A stretch of DNA of 64,000 nucleotides from Rhytidiadelphus loreus (Eukaryota; Streptophyta; Bryopsida; Hypnales; Hylocomiaceae): contig OX344764.1 in the NCBI GenBank assembly GCA_947034895.1, positions 69,297,348 to 69,361,347 on the forward strand. Reading direction: 5' to 3'. The notes under the pieces are model-generated. The model was not told the DNA's origin and did not search any database. It saw only the letters and a program-made list of their open reading frames with translations. Every line of letters begins with the position of its first letter. Positions within the stretch are counted from its first letter, which is position 1. The position numbers were made by a program, and so were the translations under genes. Positions 34,236-45,578 of the stretch are shown here, in pieces.

Positions 34236-35837
34236 ATGCGTGAAAGCCTCAACAGAGGAATTGATTCCGGGTTTGTGTTTTCCAATAGGATTGAAGGTGT
34301 TGGAACAGGAATGGAAGAAGGAGAGAAGGAGAAGGAGGAGGGGCGGAAGATGGAAGAAGGAGAAAAGATGTTGTACAAGTCGGGGACGGTGAAGCTCATA
34401 AGCGCGGAGGGTTTTGAGTTTATCATTGATCGAAAAGCTGCTATCGTGTCCAACACGTTGAGGAACATGCTCTCCTCCGCTGGTCCGTGCTTCCTCAATG
34501 CTACACCTCTGTGATTTCGCTCTCTTTAAATTGTCTCGCGAACTGTCATTTTTTTATCTTGGAATTTCGCACTTCGTTTTGTATTTCTCGATTATCAGCG
34601 TCGCCTGCCATTTGCTAGGACTCAAGAAGGCCGCATTGCACCTCGTGAGTTCTGAGTAGGGACCTCCTTTAGTTCAGTTTTTTCTTTTTTCTTTCACGTA
34701 CAAATTCTTCAGTGGTTGATTTTAGTGATATAAATTACCCCTTAGGAAGTGTATTTTTCTTAATTTGATCGACCGAATTGGTCGATCACCATGAATACTT
34801 GGTCCTTAGGGTTTCAGATTCAATAACTTGAGCAGGTTCCTTGCGTATCGTATTTCTCAAGTCTAGGCTCGTGGAGATTCTGTGTTCCATTGAAACGTAG
34901 AGTGTTGTCAATCAGGAAGCTTCACCGAAACGGAGTTGGGAGAAGTGAGTTTTCCGGAAATCAGCACTCCCGTTCTGGAGAAAGTGTGCCAGTACTTTTA
35001 CTGGTCGTTGCAATTTGCCAGGTGAGATTATCCATCTCTAGCGTTCTTCTTTTTCTTTTTCTTTTTTCTCTCTTTTCAGTGTAGCAATTGTTATTATTAT
35101 TCAAGAACAAGTCAAATATGTAATTGCTTGATTTTTGCAAATAATGTGGCCAGGTTGGTCCGTGTTTATATCGATAAAGGTACACGCAAGCATAGAAATG
35201 AGATGATAACTGACGAGAAAACCTTGTTGGCTGTGGATGTATCGTAACACTAAGACAGAGGGTTAATACTACATGCGTCCCTTTAAGCATTTTAGCACGT
35301 GTAGGAGTTAGTCTTGAGAGATCAATACAGTGCTGTGAAGAGATCACTCCAGATACAAGAGCCAAGCTCTCTTGACAATAAATTGTGTCCTCTCTCAATG
35401 TATTGGATAATTACTTCTGCAATCATTCAAAGTGGGAGAGATAGTTGGCAACCAAATTTTTATTGGAAGATCAGTGTCCATCAACTTAATGACATGTAGC
35501 TAAGGCTTGCTTATATCGCTTGCAAAGAAGTCCAACTAAGTAAATGAATACATGAATACATGAGTTGCTGTTGGTGACAGGGGTCAGTACCGTACAGGAG
35601 TCGGGGTCAGGTCTCTAACAGTTTTAATATACTCTACGTAGCGTGTTGCACTGTAAAGATTATTACCTGGAAAAAGATTTGTGGAGTAATATATTGGTTT
35701 ATAGCATCAGAGTTGTTGTAAGTGACTGTTTGTTTTTGTGTGTGTTCTGGTTCGGCAGTGGCAAGGAGACGGAGTTCCACATTGAGCCGGAGATTACTTT
35801 GGAGCTTATGATGGCGGCCAATTATCTGCATACATGA
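34236..35837 (+). CDS. ELC: Elongin C (3 exons, complete)
   Basis: Exons 34236-34482, 34916-35021 and 35759-35837 join in phase into 143 residues from the first in-frame ATG. The conserved Skp1/BTB-fold protein starts at TVKLISAEGFEFIIDRKAAI and runs through NTLRNMLSSAG, EVSFPEISTPVLEKVCQYFY and ETEFHIEPEITLELMMAANY to the end LHT. Plant homologues are about 96-99 residues and begin just before this core, so about 44 residues at the N-terminus are extra. Possible later starts are Met26 (stronger initiation context), Met39 and Met45; Met45 would give the usual length. The extra segment is Glu/Lys/Gly rich (GMEEGEKEKEEGRKMEEGEK). Elongin C bridges elongin A or BC-box proteins to cullin-RING ubiquitin ligases and to the elongin transcription factor; it acts in nucleus and cytosol. 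Identification is firm; the start is not. Confidence 0.95.
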
Positions 35838-36675
35838 GACATGTCTCCACTACCGAACTCTATCCTTGCCTTGATGATAATTGTAGTAGCCATTGTATTC
35901 CACTATTGCGTAGATTGTTTTATAGGCGGATAATTGGAGGCCATTTCAGGGTTCGTTGGTGTTAAGTAGATTTAACTGTACTGTACATTCTTATTGGCTA
36001 TTTTACCTCTCATTCAGTTTCAGTGGTCAATTGACTCAACTAAATGATCGAATAATATTCTACTTTTATGTCCAGGGCTTGTAGACTTTGGTGTGATTGG
36101 GTGCAAGCTGGGTGATTAGATCGTTCTTTGATCATAGTTTACTTTTTGAGACTGCTGATTTTTGCACAGTAATGTATTGTGCTATAAACGAAGTGACGAC
36201 TAGTACTCAGTTTAATTTGCTTGTACCAGTATAAATATTCAGTTTTTGCCACTTGCTAAGTCCAATCAAGAATTTGAAAAAGATGAGAGGTGGGATCAGT
36301 ATGCCCTACTTTTCGTTGTTTTGTAGTCCAGCAACCGATTTCGCCAAATGTTGACACTGTCAAATAGGTTAGTTGGTGAAATATGGATTGAATATACTAT
36401 GAAACATAAAACTTTCACTTGGAGAGTAAATTAAGAACATCCAAAGAAACATGTAAAGCGTGAACTCTTCCTCCAAGCACGTCTTTATAGATTGCTGTCC
36501 TTGCTCTTTATAGACACATTAAATGTGTCTGGCATCAAATAAATGATTTGCTGTATACACTTTGCAGTTGATAACTACCCCAAGATCATCCAAGCAAGGA
36601 CAGCACGCAACCACACTAATTACGTACAAAATGCAAACTTGTACCACCAGCATTTTTGAGTTGATAACTATGGTA
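35838..36675. other. Elongin C 3' flank
   Basis: No further gene seen. The first few hundred bases should hold the elongin C 3' UTR. A pair of inverted words (CTTGCTCTTTATAGA with flanking CTGTCC near 36495, and GCAAGGACAGC near 36594) suggests a decayed small repeat. Confidence 0.4.
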
Positions 36676-37087
36676 AGGTAGGAGGCTCTTAAAGCGTGCA
36701 CTTAAGGCCTCGTTCGCCTTTTTCATGTCGTTTCTTGTATGGGATTATTTTTAGCTCATTTTTCAGACAAAGAAAAATAGACTGTGATTGTAATCCAAGT
36801 CGTTTTGTATTTTTTGAAGCATTTTTGAATTACTTATGAATTTTCAAACAAGATGAGTCATAGGTCCCTATTTCTTACCATAGGTCTTCCATAAATCGTT
36901 CACTTAGAGCTTTTAGAGAGAAATGGGGAAAGCAAAGCGAATGATTGGCTCTTACAATAAATAATATTTTTTTTATTGATCCATTCAATGATAGTAGAAG
37001 GTCCATTTGAAGACCACCTCAAGTCCATTACAGATGAGTCTACATGAGTGGTTCTAAATGACCCTCCAACATTTGAGCCTCTTACCT
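36676..37087. mobile_element. Family C MITE copy 4
   Basis: It is bordered by TA (36674-36675 and 37088-37089), with ends AGGTAGGAGGCTCTTAAAGC and GAGCCTCTTACCT. The interior contains the GGTCTTCCATAAATCGTTCA block, itself an internal relative of the ends. No coding capacity. Confidence 0.65.
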
Positions 37088-37274
37088 TAGAACCACCCAT
37101 AATTGATCTCTTAAGCATTTTCTGAAGGCAATGTAAGTTTTTTGTTGTGTAGAAAGATAGAAATGATGGGCATTGCAGAGTTTCCGTTATTTTTTCCCTT
37201 GAATTCAAATTATTATGAGTTTTAGAAGCCAAAAGTTGGCTTGAACCCATACCCAATGTATAGAGTCCTACACA

Positions 37275-37594
37275 AGGTAGTAGCACCTATAAGCGTCATT
37301 GTACCCATAACCACCACCTCTAAAAATCTTGAAAAATCCTTGGAAGTAAATAGATGTGATTACAAGGATGTAACTTATTACATTTGAATATCAAATCTTA
37401 ATGTTGGTATTAGGTGCATTTGTAGTGGGTTCTTTAAAAATTCACAACTTATAGTCAGAGTGTCCAAAAAATACATTTCAAAGTGCATTGGAATTTTTGT
37501 TCTCTTGCTAGTAGGATCCAATAATTTGTTGGATGTCCAATAATAGACATCATGTTCAAAAACCTTAAATTGACAGTTATGGGTGTTGCTACCT
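37275..37594. mobile_element. Family E MITE copy 2
   Basis: The ends are AGGTAGTAGCACCTATAAGC and the inverse type ACAGTTATGGGTGTTGCTACCT; TA follows the right end. It matches 11815-12128 in reverse orientation over its length. The stretch just left of it (about 37110-37265) is a one-armed relative of the foldback at 3380-4130. Confidence 0.7.
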
Positions 37595-39757
37595 TAAGTG
37601 ATAATTGTGAGAGTACTTCTTGCTAACTTTAGACTTTGTACCTACAGTGCTACCGCAATTAAGAAAATTTATTTTAAAATTGAGAAGTGATGGCCCAAAA
37701 GTTGGCATTTTCATTACCATTCATGTGTACAAATCTACTGCCATTGATTTGTAAACGCTTTTTCTACGTTTTTTTGCATTTTCACTGTGTTTTGAAACGA
37801 GAACTTAACAAAAACAAGGTGACGTGTTTTTAGGGATTTTAACACAATTTTCTTCTAGTGCATGCAACGACACTAATTATGAACAAAATGCAAATTTGTA
37901 CCACCATTTAGGAGGTTTGTAAACTTCACCAATAATTGTCATCATTTCTCATATTCAATTGATTTTTTCATTAAACTAGTTATTACTTCCATTCATACTA
38001 TATTTAGAGATTTTATTGAAAATTTGATCAATTTTTATTTTGTAATTTCAAATTTTAATTGTTTGTTTTTCTTTAGTCTCCCCATTTTCATTAGTTTACA
38101 GTACACCAATTACCAATTCTCCTAGATTGTTGATGTGCATATTCAACAACAAGATGTTGCAACTACTAGAAATCAATTATCATGACTTTTGTTAATGGTG
38201 TCAACCACTTTGGTCATGGTTTTGTGGATTGCATCTCTAGCCAATGTACAATAGAGCAAAACTCAACCCCAAATGAATATTTTCTAGCACAAATCTACCA
38301 AAAAGTTAACCAACTTGTCTCAAGCATCATTGCTCTTAGAGAGAGAGAGAAAGAAAATTGGTTCACTTTTGAAAGCCAATGTGTATAAAGCATGCATTTG
38401 TTCAAGACCCCACAACAAAGGGGGGAAATACAAAAAGTATTTTCTATGCACGACTAATATTGAACTTAGTAAAATAATCAACTAGTCTTGTTTATTAGAG
38501 ATATTTTGAATTCAATGGTTGCCATGATAGTATTGGAACCAGGACTATGTTGTAGGAATTAGAGTTTCTTGGTCCTAAATTTGAAACCTCGCAATGTGGT
38601 CACAATTCAACACTCTCTAAAGACATTGACTTAGAACATCCCTTATCCACCTAAACTTGCCCATCAAAATGCCATAGTCATGGGTTTAGAGTTATTAGGA
38701 CAAAAATAAGCCTTTGTAGGTTGCGATGAAAGCCTTGAAAGTTGTAGGTCCACAAAAAAAAAAAAATAGTTGCTATCAAAGCTCTGTTTTGTAGGCTTGC
38801 CAAATGCCTAAGGGATCATTATAGGTGTGCAATTTTTCAAGTGCTTTGAATTCCACATTCCATGCTTCTACTAAAATTTGGGAGTAGTGCAATGGTGGTG
38901 GCCTCATTTTCACCTACTTGTTGTGGAGATGAGGTTCTTTTTTAATATGTTCTCCAAGCAATGGTGACTTGTTGCAAACAAACAACTCTTGTGGCATATT
39001 TGCTAAAATTATTTGTAGGCCCTTGAAATTTCTATTTGTGGGATACATTTTTTCAAAGGTTGCAAGGCAAGACTTTTACCTAAATGCATTGACATTTGTT
39101 CACAATTAGGAATGTAGAAGTTGTTCAATTAGATGTAAAGTAAATAAAGTATTCCTACATTAAGGACATCAAATGTACAACATCAATACATTTTGTTTGA
39201 ACTTAGTTGTTCACTTGATTATCAAGTAAAGAGTATTTGTATAGGTAAATAATTCTTTGAAAAAAGTCTTTTGGTGAGGTGAAGAAGTTGAGAAGGTGGG
39301 CTAATAATACCTTGTTGAGACCCTTATTATCACATTTATTTGCAACATTTAGTGACATAATAGAACAAGTGTCATAGTGTGAAATCACATCTTCGGTACT
39401 CATTGTATTCTTTTCAATATGTGTTTGAGCTCTTGATTTAAGGGTGATCCTACTATTAACTAAGGTAGAATTGCTTATCACCACCTTGATTTGCCCTCTG
39501 AATATCTTGGGGCCAATTCCAAGAGGGGTACATAGACTAGAGTCATAAATGCCTTGTCAGCAATTCATAACCGCCCTTCTTTGAATCCATTAGCACTTTA
39601 GTATCCACCAATCGAGGGTGTCAAATTTTGTCAAAATCTTAAATGGTTGAGAATATTTCCTAGACAAATTTGGATGGAACAGTGAACGAAATTGGGACCA
39701 AATAGTAGGTAATGGAATAAGGAAGTAGACGATGGTGGGTTGGTTCACCTTATTGGC
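37595..39757. other. AT-rich intergenic DNA
   Basis: No gene seen. A GA microsatellite lies at about 38338-38351. The segment 39640-39750 (ATTTGGATGGAA through GGGTTGGTTCACCTTA) resembles 51190-51315 inside the element at 49957-51468, so it is a dispersed repeat. Confidence 0.4.
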
Positions 39758-39760
39758 TAA

Positions 39761-40151
39761 GGGCCGGTCTCTATTGGGCTCCTAGACCTCCAAGCATTGG
39801 TGAGGTCCGGACCTCTAGGTCGGAGGCCAGGTAGCCTCCAACGGCTTTCCATTGCACCTAGAGGCAAGGACATAGAGGCGCTAACAAAGCATCAACACCC
39901 CAAAATTGAATGTATCCCCAAAGACCTCAACCAATAATTCTTTGTTGTCTCCCATGATAGCAATTTACCGGCAATATCTTACACTGAAAACTATTCAAAA
40001 TAGGGGGTGTAGCCCCTTTAGCCCTACGCTTTCTATTTGCGTGAGTTGGAGCCTGGACCTCCAGCTAGGGAGCCCATGCCAATGGAGCCCCCCGGACCCC
40101 TCCGATCCTGGAGGTCCAGGCGTTAACAAGGGTGTTAATGGAGACCGGCCC
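39761..40151. mobile_element. PIF/Harbinger-type (Tourist-like) MITE with TAA duplication
   Basis: A 391-base unit with ends GGGCCGGTCTCTATT and AATGGAGACCGGCCC, flanked by TAA on both sides (39758-39760 and 40152-40154). A 3-base TAA/TTA target duplication and GGG/CCC-type ends are the hallmark of PIF/Harbinger elements. The sub-terminal parts are GC-rich and contain several inverted CCTCCA / TGGAGG words. No transposase is encoded. Confidence 0.8.
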
Positions 40152-40154
40152 TAA

Positions 40155-40948
40155 CTATGATGAGCTTTGGAAGCGAAATTGCTAAAAAAGCACATTATTC
40201 CTCCATCCAAACTCCAATTCAGATTTTTTGAATTGAAACAAGTGGCAATTATGGGTGCACCTTAAAGAAAGAGATGTTAACCCTAAAAGGACAAATGAGG
40301 TAGTCAACCGAAAATTACCTATTTATTGGGTGAACAGGTGCATTCTTTGTTTCTACAAGAACCCTCAAAGTCATTCATTGGAGACTCAGAAGCATGCCGC
40401 AGTCGGCCGCCGACTGACGCCGGCGAAAGTCCGAGTGGGAAATCCCACGGGCCTATGAACGTCCACCCCCCTCTTGATAAGATTCCCAGGCGAGTATACC
40501 ACGCTCCGAAATCCAAGCATCATTCACATTCTTCCTTCCTCTTCCTGCAGTCAGTCCTTCAATTCCATAGTACTCGTTTCCCATCTCCGTAGAATTTCTC
40601 TGACTTTCTTCTTCGACTCCTGGTCGGTTGAGGAGTTGCGAATTCCATCTGATAACCGCAGCGTGAATTCGTAGCTCTTCAAATGATCGAGTCGTACTCG
40701 CTTCTGTCACGAGTATGGTGCTTTGAGGGAGCTAGTTGGTGTTTTCTTGTTAAGTACATGCTTGTGTTTGTAGCGGCAACATTTGGTTTGACGGAGGTGC
40801 AATGTAGGGTGATCAAGAGACAGTTTACAAAAATATCGTGAATACATATATTACAAAATTGTTGTTTGTACACACAATGGAGAGGGGTTCTCACTCTCCA
40901 GCTGCTACTGCTGCTGTAGACTATGTGCTATAATGCTGTTGTGAGAGA
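40155..40948. other. GC-richer island between the MITE and STAY-GREEN
   Basis: From about 40370 to 40760 the GC content is gene-like. Overlapping frames on both strands (for example 40326-40592 plus, 40453-40710 minus) match no known protein. The sequence may be an untranslated exon or the start of a non-coding transcript. A left terminus of TTAA type (TTAACCCTAAAAGGACAAAT) lies at 40277 without a partner. Confidence 0.3.
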
Positions 40949-41275
40949 CGATCTACATCGTAGTGCAGAAATGGTTGCATTATTACGATGTAACGCTCTC
41001 AAGGGAATTGAAATTCACGTACTCGCTAAAACGAGACTCTGTCGATGGTGATGGTTTACACCATTTGCTATGATATAATGAGAGTCTACATCGTAGTGCA
41101 GAAATGGTTGCAATGTTACGATGTAACGCTCTCAAGAGAATAAATTTCAGACGAGACTCTGTAGATGGTGATGATTTACACCCTTCTGCTATGAAATTAC
41201 GAGACAGTCTACATTGTAGTGCAGAAATGGTTGCAGTACAATGTAACCCTGTCCAGAGAAAAAAATTCACTCGCT
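40925..41275. repeat. Triple tandem repeat with internal palindromes, downstream of STAY-GREEN
   Basis: Three units with starts near 40952, 41085 and 41208 (spacing 133 and 123) share TCTACATCGTAGTGCAGAAA, TACGATGTAAC, CTCAAG(G/A)GAAT and GACTCTGT(C/A)GATGGTGATG. Within each unit, ACATCGTA pairs with the later TACGATGT, giving a small hairpin; in unit 3 the arms changed together (ACATTGTA with TACAATGT). This region may be part of the STAY-GREEN 3' UTR on the minus strand. Confidence 0.75.
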
Positions 41276-41584
41276 AAACTGCACATGGGTGCTAACAGCA
41301 CCGCGACACACTGCAGATAGACTATAGAACTCTGTTTGTAAAGATCTGTTTTTTGATTTTGACCATATGTGTATGCAGACTATATAATTCTGTACAAATT
41401 TTTTGACGTTGAAGGAAAAAAAACTCCGTTTGCTTGCTTGCTTGTGCTGTGAATCTATACCTTGACTGCAGCTCCTGTTGCTGGTATGAAAATCGACAAA
41501 TCGAAGGACTGAGGCGGTTGATGATGATCGAAGCCCCGAGTATATTATATTGGTTTGAGTTCCATGATATTGGAAGTAGAAGCT

Positions 41585-44164
41585 TTAGTCTTCTTGCTGT
41601 TGCCGCTGCTGTTCCTCCTGGAGGAGGTCGAAGGTCACGGGCAAGGGGATGACGGTTCCATGGCGTGAGCAGCATTCACAAGGCTCGTCACAGACTTTCC
41701 CTGGCCAGAGTTGCTTGGGCCATTGTTTCTCCATTTCTTCCATCGCGTGGTGGATGGCTTCCTTGGCTTCCTCACTCGCACTCTGCAGCATAGTTCCACA
41801 TACTTATAATTAGAGGTATTTTCCTTTGATATTCATTATATACTTCCTTTATATGCTTATTAGAAATGTCTTGATATTATGATTGTGAACTGATCTGATT
41901 GAATAGAAGAAGAATCAGCAATTGAACATTGGAGAACTGAAATCGATAATTAAGTGGTGGTGCAATACCTTTGCGGCTTCTTCGAGTGGACCCCAGCATT
42001 CTACACGGTTGTACTCCTTGACATTCGAGTGGAAGTAGACCCACACCATGGAGTTATCGAGATCTGCCACCAAACAGTGAAATAAATCAAAGGTTAGTGC
42101 AAGAGTGATTTTGATTCTTTTCATTAGGCTGGAAATTTGTTTCATGATTGCATTGAACTAAGTTTCTTATGTCTGAAGTAGTAAACTCTTTCTTGGAAGA
42201 GACCATGTGTCGCGAGTCAGTCATGAATGTGCCGCATAAGCTGAGTAAATGTTGCTGACAAGTATATAAGTGTAGTATTTACATAGAATTTAGTGGATGT
42301 GGCAATGTATAACAATTAAACAGGACTGATAGTTCCCCGTTCTTTGCAGGGTTAATATATATGGTCTACCGGTTAGTCACCTGGATATTTCTTGAGAAGC
42401 TCCTCGTCACCATGTCGGAATGCCTCCAGGACCACAGGTAATTCTTTCCGGAAGATGTAGAAGCGCAGGTTGGCGATTAAGTTGTGCATGAAATTGCCGC
42501 CACTGATGTGGCAGTGGACATGCAGAGACATCTTGCCTTGTACCCTTTTCCACTCCGCCACCACTTCGTCCCGCTGCAGCTTACTGTACCAGCCTTTCAA
42601 CTGCACCAATGACCAATCCAGCACTTAATTTAGTCTACAAATTTTATACGTCAATACAGTAAAGTAGGTTCCAGATCGACTGTACCACCCGGCAAGCTCT
42701 ATCCACCAAAGAGAACCTCCTATGATGGAAATGGCTACTGTGAAACGTACGAATCCCAGGCATGAATCTCTAACTACTCAAAAAACTTCACTAACCAAAT
42801 AGGATCACATAAGAAATTTCGGTTCCCTGAACCATGCATTAAATTCGAATACCTGAGCTTTGTTGATCTCTCTGGAAATGGCCAAGGTGATTTTGGAAGT
42901 GACGTCGCTGTGAGTCAAGGTGTAGATGCGAGGGCGGTCATGCGGGTGATCCTTATCAGCACCCAGGAAGAGCACTTTCAACTTGGCAGCTTCGAAAAGA
43001 GCAGGTCCAAACAGCCTCGCTTCCTGCAACAACGACAACAACAATAACAAAAGAAAACCGTTAGACAAAGTGCCACAAAACATCCAAAAGATTCAGATAA
43101 CCCACAACTTCCCAAACCGCTCCTTATGACACGAAGCAAGTTCTGATTTCCTTCCCGCTTCACGAAGAAATATTCCTAGAAAAATTATGACATAGGGGTG
43201 TCAGAGTGCAAGCTTACTGTGTTCCACACGAAACGTGATTCTGAAATGCAATATGAAAACTCTGAATAGGAGTTAGTGTTTCTGAGAGAAGGTTCTGGGC
43301 CTCAAAATTGCCTCAAAATACAGAGAAGGAAAGAAATCTCTTTGCCAATACAAAACCTACCACCTGTGTAGGAAGTGATAACTAAAAGAGTTCCTGTTTG
43401 TATCCAAATCTGAGTACCCAACCCCAAAATCGCCTGTGAAAGTTACTAAAGGCCTCCTGTGTAAACTTGAAATCACGTTGCCCAAATCACGCACGCATGC
43501 ACTCTCACACACCCCTACTGCTCACGAAGAATATTCTTCAACAACGAACTGAAAAACCACCGTCCCAGGCCTCTCAAAGGTTGCCAAGGTTTCCACCGAC
43601 CACCAGGAATAAACCCTTGCCTCCAATTCACAGTAACTGAGGCAATGATTCGCTAGTCACCTTCAAGATCTTTTGTCATGACGAACTCAAAAACGAAACC
43701 CATGATTCTCGTGATACTACCAAACAAGCAGAGTCTCGTTGCGTGTAAGTCCAGCAGAGTCTGCATTAGTTCTGTAGTGTCTGTTCTTCTCCATAGAGAC
43801 TCCCACTTCTCTAAAAACTTCAGTTTCTTGCAACGGCATCCATCACAGGAAAAACAACAAGAAGAGGGTCTGACTCAATTCGTACCACAATAAGATGCGC
43901 GCCAGGTCGAGCACCCACGAACGGCGTTTCATGAGTCCGCTTCAGCCCATCACGGCTGCCCGTACTCCAAAACGGCGAAACCATCCGACTCGCCACTCCA
44001 GCTTCCTTACAAACTCTCGTGACCTCACTCTTCCGATACGCAACAGACGACACCATCGCCGAGGGAGAGCTTGAGAATCTCGAGCTCACACGTTCTCTCC
44101 CTCCGACCCCCTGAAACGTCCCAGTCGCGATGGATGTCACCGGCTGGCATACTGTCCTGGCCAT
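41585..44164 (-). CDS. SGR: STAY-GREEN, chloroplast Mg-dechelatase (5 exons, complete)
   Basis: Exons 44164-43886, 43023-42853, 42600-42381, 42063-41969 and 41782-41585 join in phase into 320 residues; Arabidopsis SGR1 is 268. Residues 1 to about 75 are rich in Ser, Arg and Val with almost no acidic residues early, fitting a chloroplast transit peptide. The conserved core follows: ARLFGPALFEAAKLKVLFLG, IYTLTHSDVTSKITLAIS, GWYSKLQRDEVVAEWKRVQG, MSLHVHCHISGG, LRFYIFRKELPVVLEAF and VWVYFHSNVKEYNRVECWGP. Exon 5 holds the cysteine-rich motif PGKVCDEPCECC (Cys286, 290, 292, 293), as in true SGR proteins; the usual Phe-Pro after the double Cys is replaced by SRHG. The tail ends in a Gln/Glu run. The family removes magnesium from chlorophyll a and recruits chlorophyll-breakdown enzymes to light-harvesting complexes during senescence. 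First-ATG choice is natural since it opens the transit peptide. An ATTGG word at about 44375 could be a CCAAT box. Confidence 0.96.
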
Positions 44165-45012
44165 GGTTGCCTATCCAATCCTCCTCTCAAATACTCTCCG
44201 ATCAAAAACCCAACAATTTCACCTCCAACGACGCTTCAAAAGTACTCGCCACCCACAAATTCAAATCAAAATTCAAAACCCTCCAACGGCGAATTAAATT
44301 AAATGACTCCAAACACAAATTGAAAGCTCGAAGACCTCAGTCTCCGGCTCTCAGCTCGCTTTTGAATAGATCCTGATTGGTGTCTGCGTTACTCTACTCT
44401 ACCGTTGTGATTGCTGGAAACTTGCGCCACACACAATCGAAGGAAAATGTATAAAAAAAAAGGATGGTATGGGTGCGTCCCAGAGTTCGGTTAATTAGTT
44501 GCGTGATGAGATTCGATCAGTGGGTTGAGTTGTGTCCCTGATCAGTCGTGTGATCAATGGGTTGTTGCAATTGAACGAACCTGGCGATGGCGGAGGATGG
44601 AATGCTATCAAGAGAGCTGTGTACTACTACTGTAATGTTTGCTTTCGTGGGTCGGCAAGAAGGAAAGCAAAGGAGGAATTTGTGTGTGTCTGGAAGCTTG
44701 TAAAGCTTGTACTGTAGTGACAGAAAGTGAAGAAGGCTAGAAGAGGGCAGACAAAGAGGTTGGGAAAGCGTGGCAGCGAGGGTAGCGTCCGTGACACCCT
44801 AACGTGTGGTGAAAGGAATGCTACCGGAAGGCGGCCTTGGGGCTTTGGACTTTCTTCACAATGGGGGGGATTCCTTCACGTGGCGCTTGACGTTGCCTGA
44901 CGGCAAGGTCCAAAGTCGGTTTTTCTTTTTTAATAAATAATAATAATAATGAATAAAATAAAATAAAATTTCCTTTTGGAGAAACCTTGCTTCCTACAAT
45001 CACTACCCTAGT
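44165..45012. promoter_or_regulatory. STAY-GREEN upstream region
   Basis: Moderate-GC sequence upstream of the minus-strand SGR start, with a CCAAT-type word (ATTGG on plus, about 44375-44380). There is a plus-strand frame at 44532-44717 without any recognisable product. An AT-rich run (AATAATAATAAT) lies near 44935-44970. No second gene is supported. Confidence 0.35.
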
Positions 45013-45218
45013 ATTAACCCCTTAGCGCCTCGATCCTTTTTCTAATTTTGGCACATTTTTGCTTATATCTTTCTACAAAAATATCATTTATTGCAATTTT
45101 ATGAAATCGATCATTTAAAAAGGCTGACTTTTCAAGATTCAAGTGTTACATTGGATGAATGAAAAGTGCCTTGAAGCCCTCTGTTCATCATCCAAAAAAT
45201 GGACGTCGGAGTGGTTAA
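45013..45218. mobile_element. Short TTAA-flanked MITE
   Basis: A 206-base unit from TTAACCCCTTAGCGCCTCGA to GGACGTCGGAGTGGTTAA. The ends are imperfect inverse repeats bounded by TTAA. The interior is AT-rich and unlike families A and B. Confidence 0.5.
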
Positions 45219-45221
45219 GGA

Positions 45222-45578
45222 TTAACCCTTAAAAGGACATTTGAGGTTGTAGGAGGGTTATCTAAATTTGGATTTCAAAATCTTTTTTAAATGGGCATCA
45301 TATAGCTCGCTCAAATGACCAATGTGAATAATGAGCTTCCACACTCTTCAAAGCCATAGAATACCTCAAAGCCACTTTAAAGAACTTAATCAAACTTTCT
45401 AATGCAAACACTTCAAATTCAAATTGTGATTCAGAAACCAAGAGTTAGATTGATAGATGTCTCTTGTGGAGACAAAACAAATGATACTAAGGAAATTTAC
45501 ACGTAGTAGAGTAATAGAAGAGTTTTCCTAAAGATTTTCTACCAATCGAAGGGGTTGGGTTTGTCATTTAAGGGTTAA
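45222..45578. mobile_element. TTAA-flanked MITE adjacent to the previous one
   Basis: A 357-base unit from TTAACCCTTAAAAGGACATT to TGTCATTTAAGGGTTAA, only three bases from the preceding unit. The left end resembles the solitary terminus at 40277. No coding frame. Confidence 0.65.

Noticed and set aside
43820..43885. Extension of SGR exon 1 past 43886 (residues after LIVV)
   Set aside because: A GT donor after GTG at 43886 joins in phase to the conserved exon 2; the read-through residues are not SGR-like.
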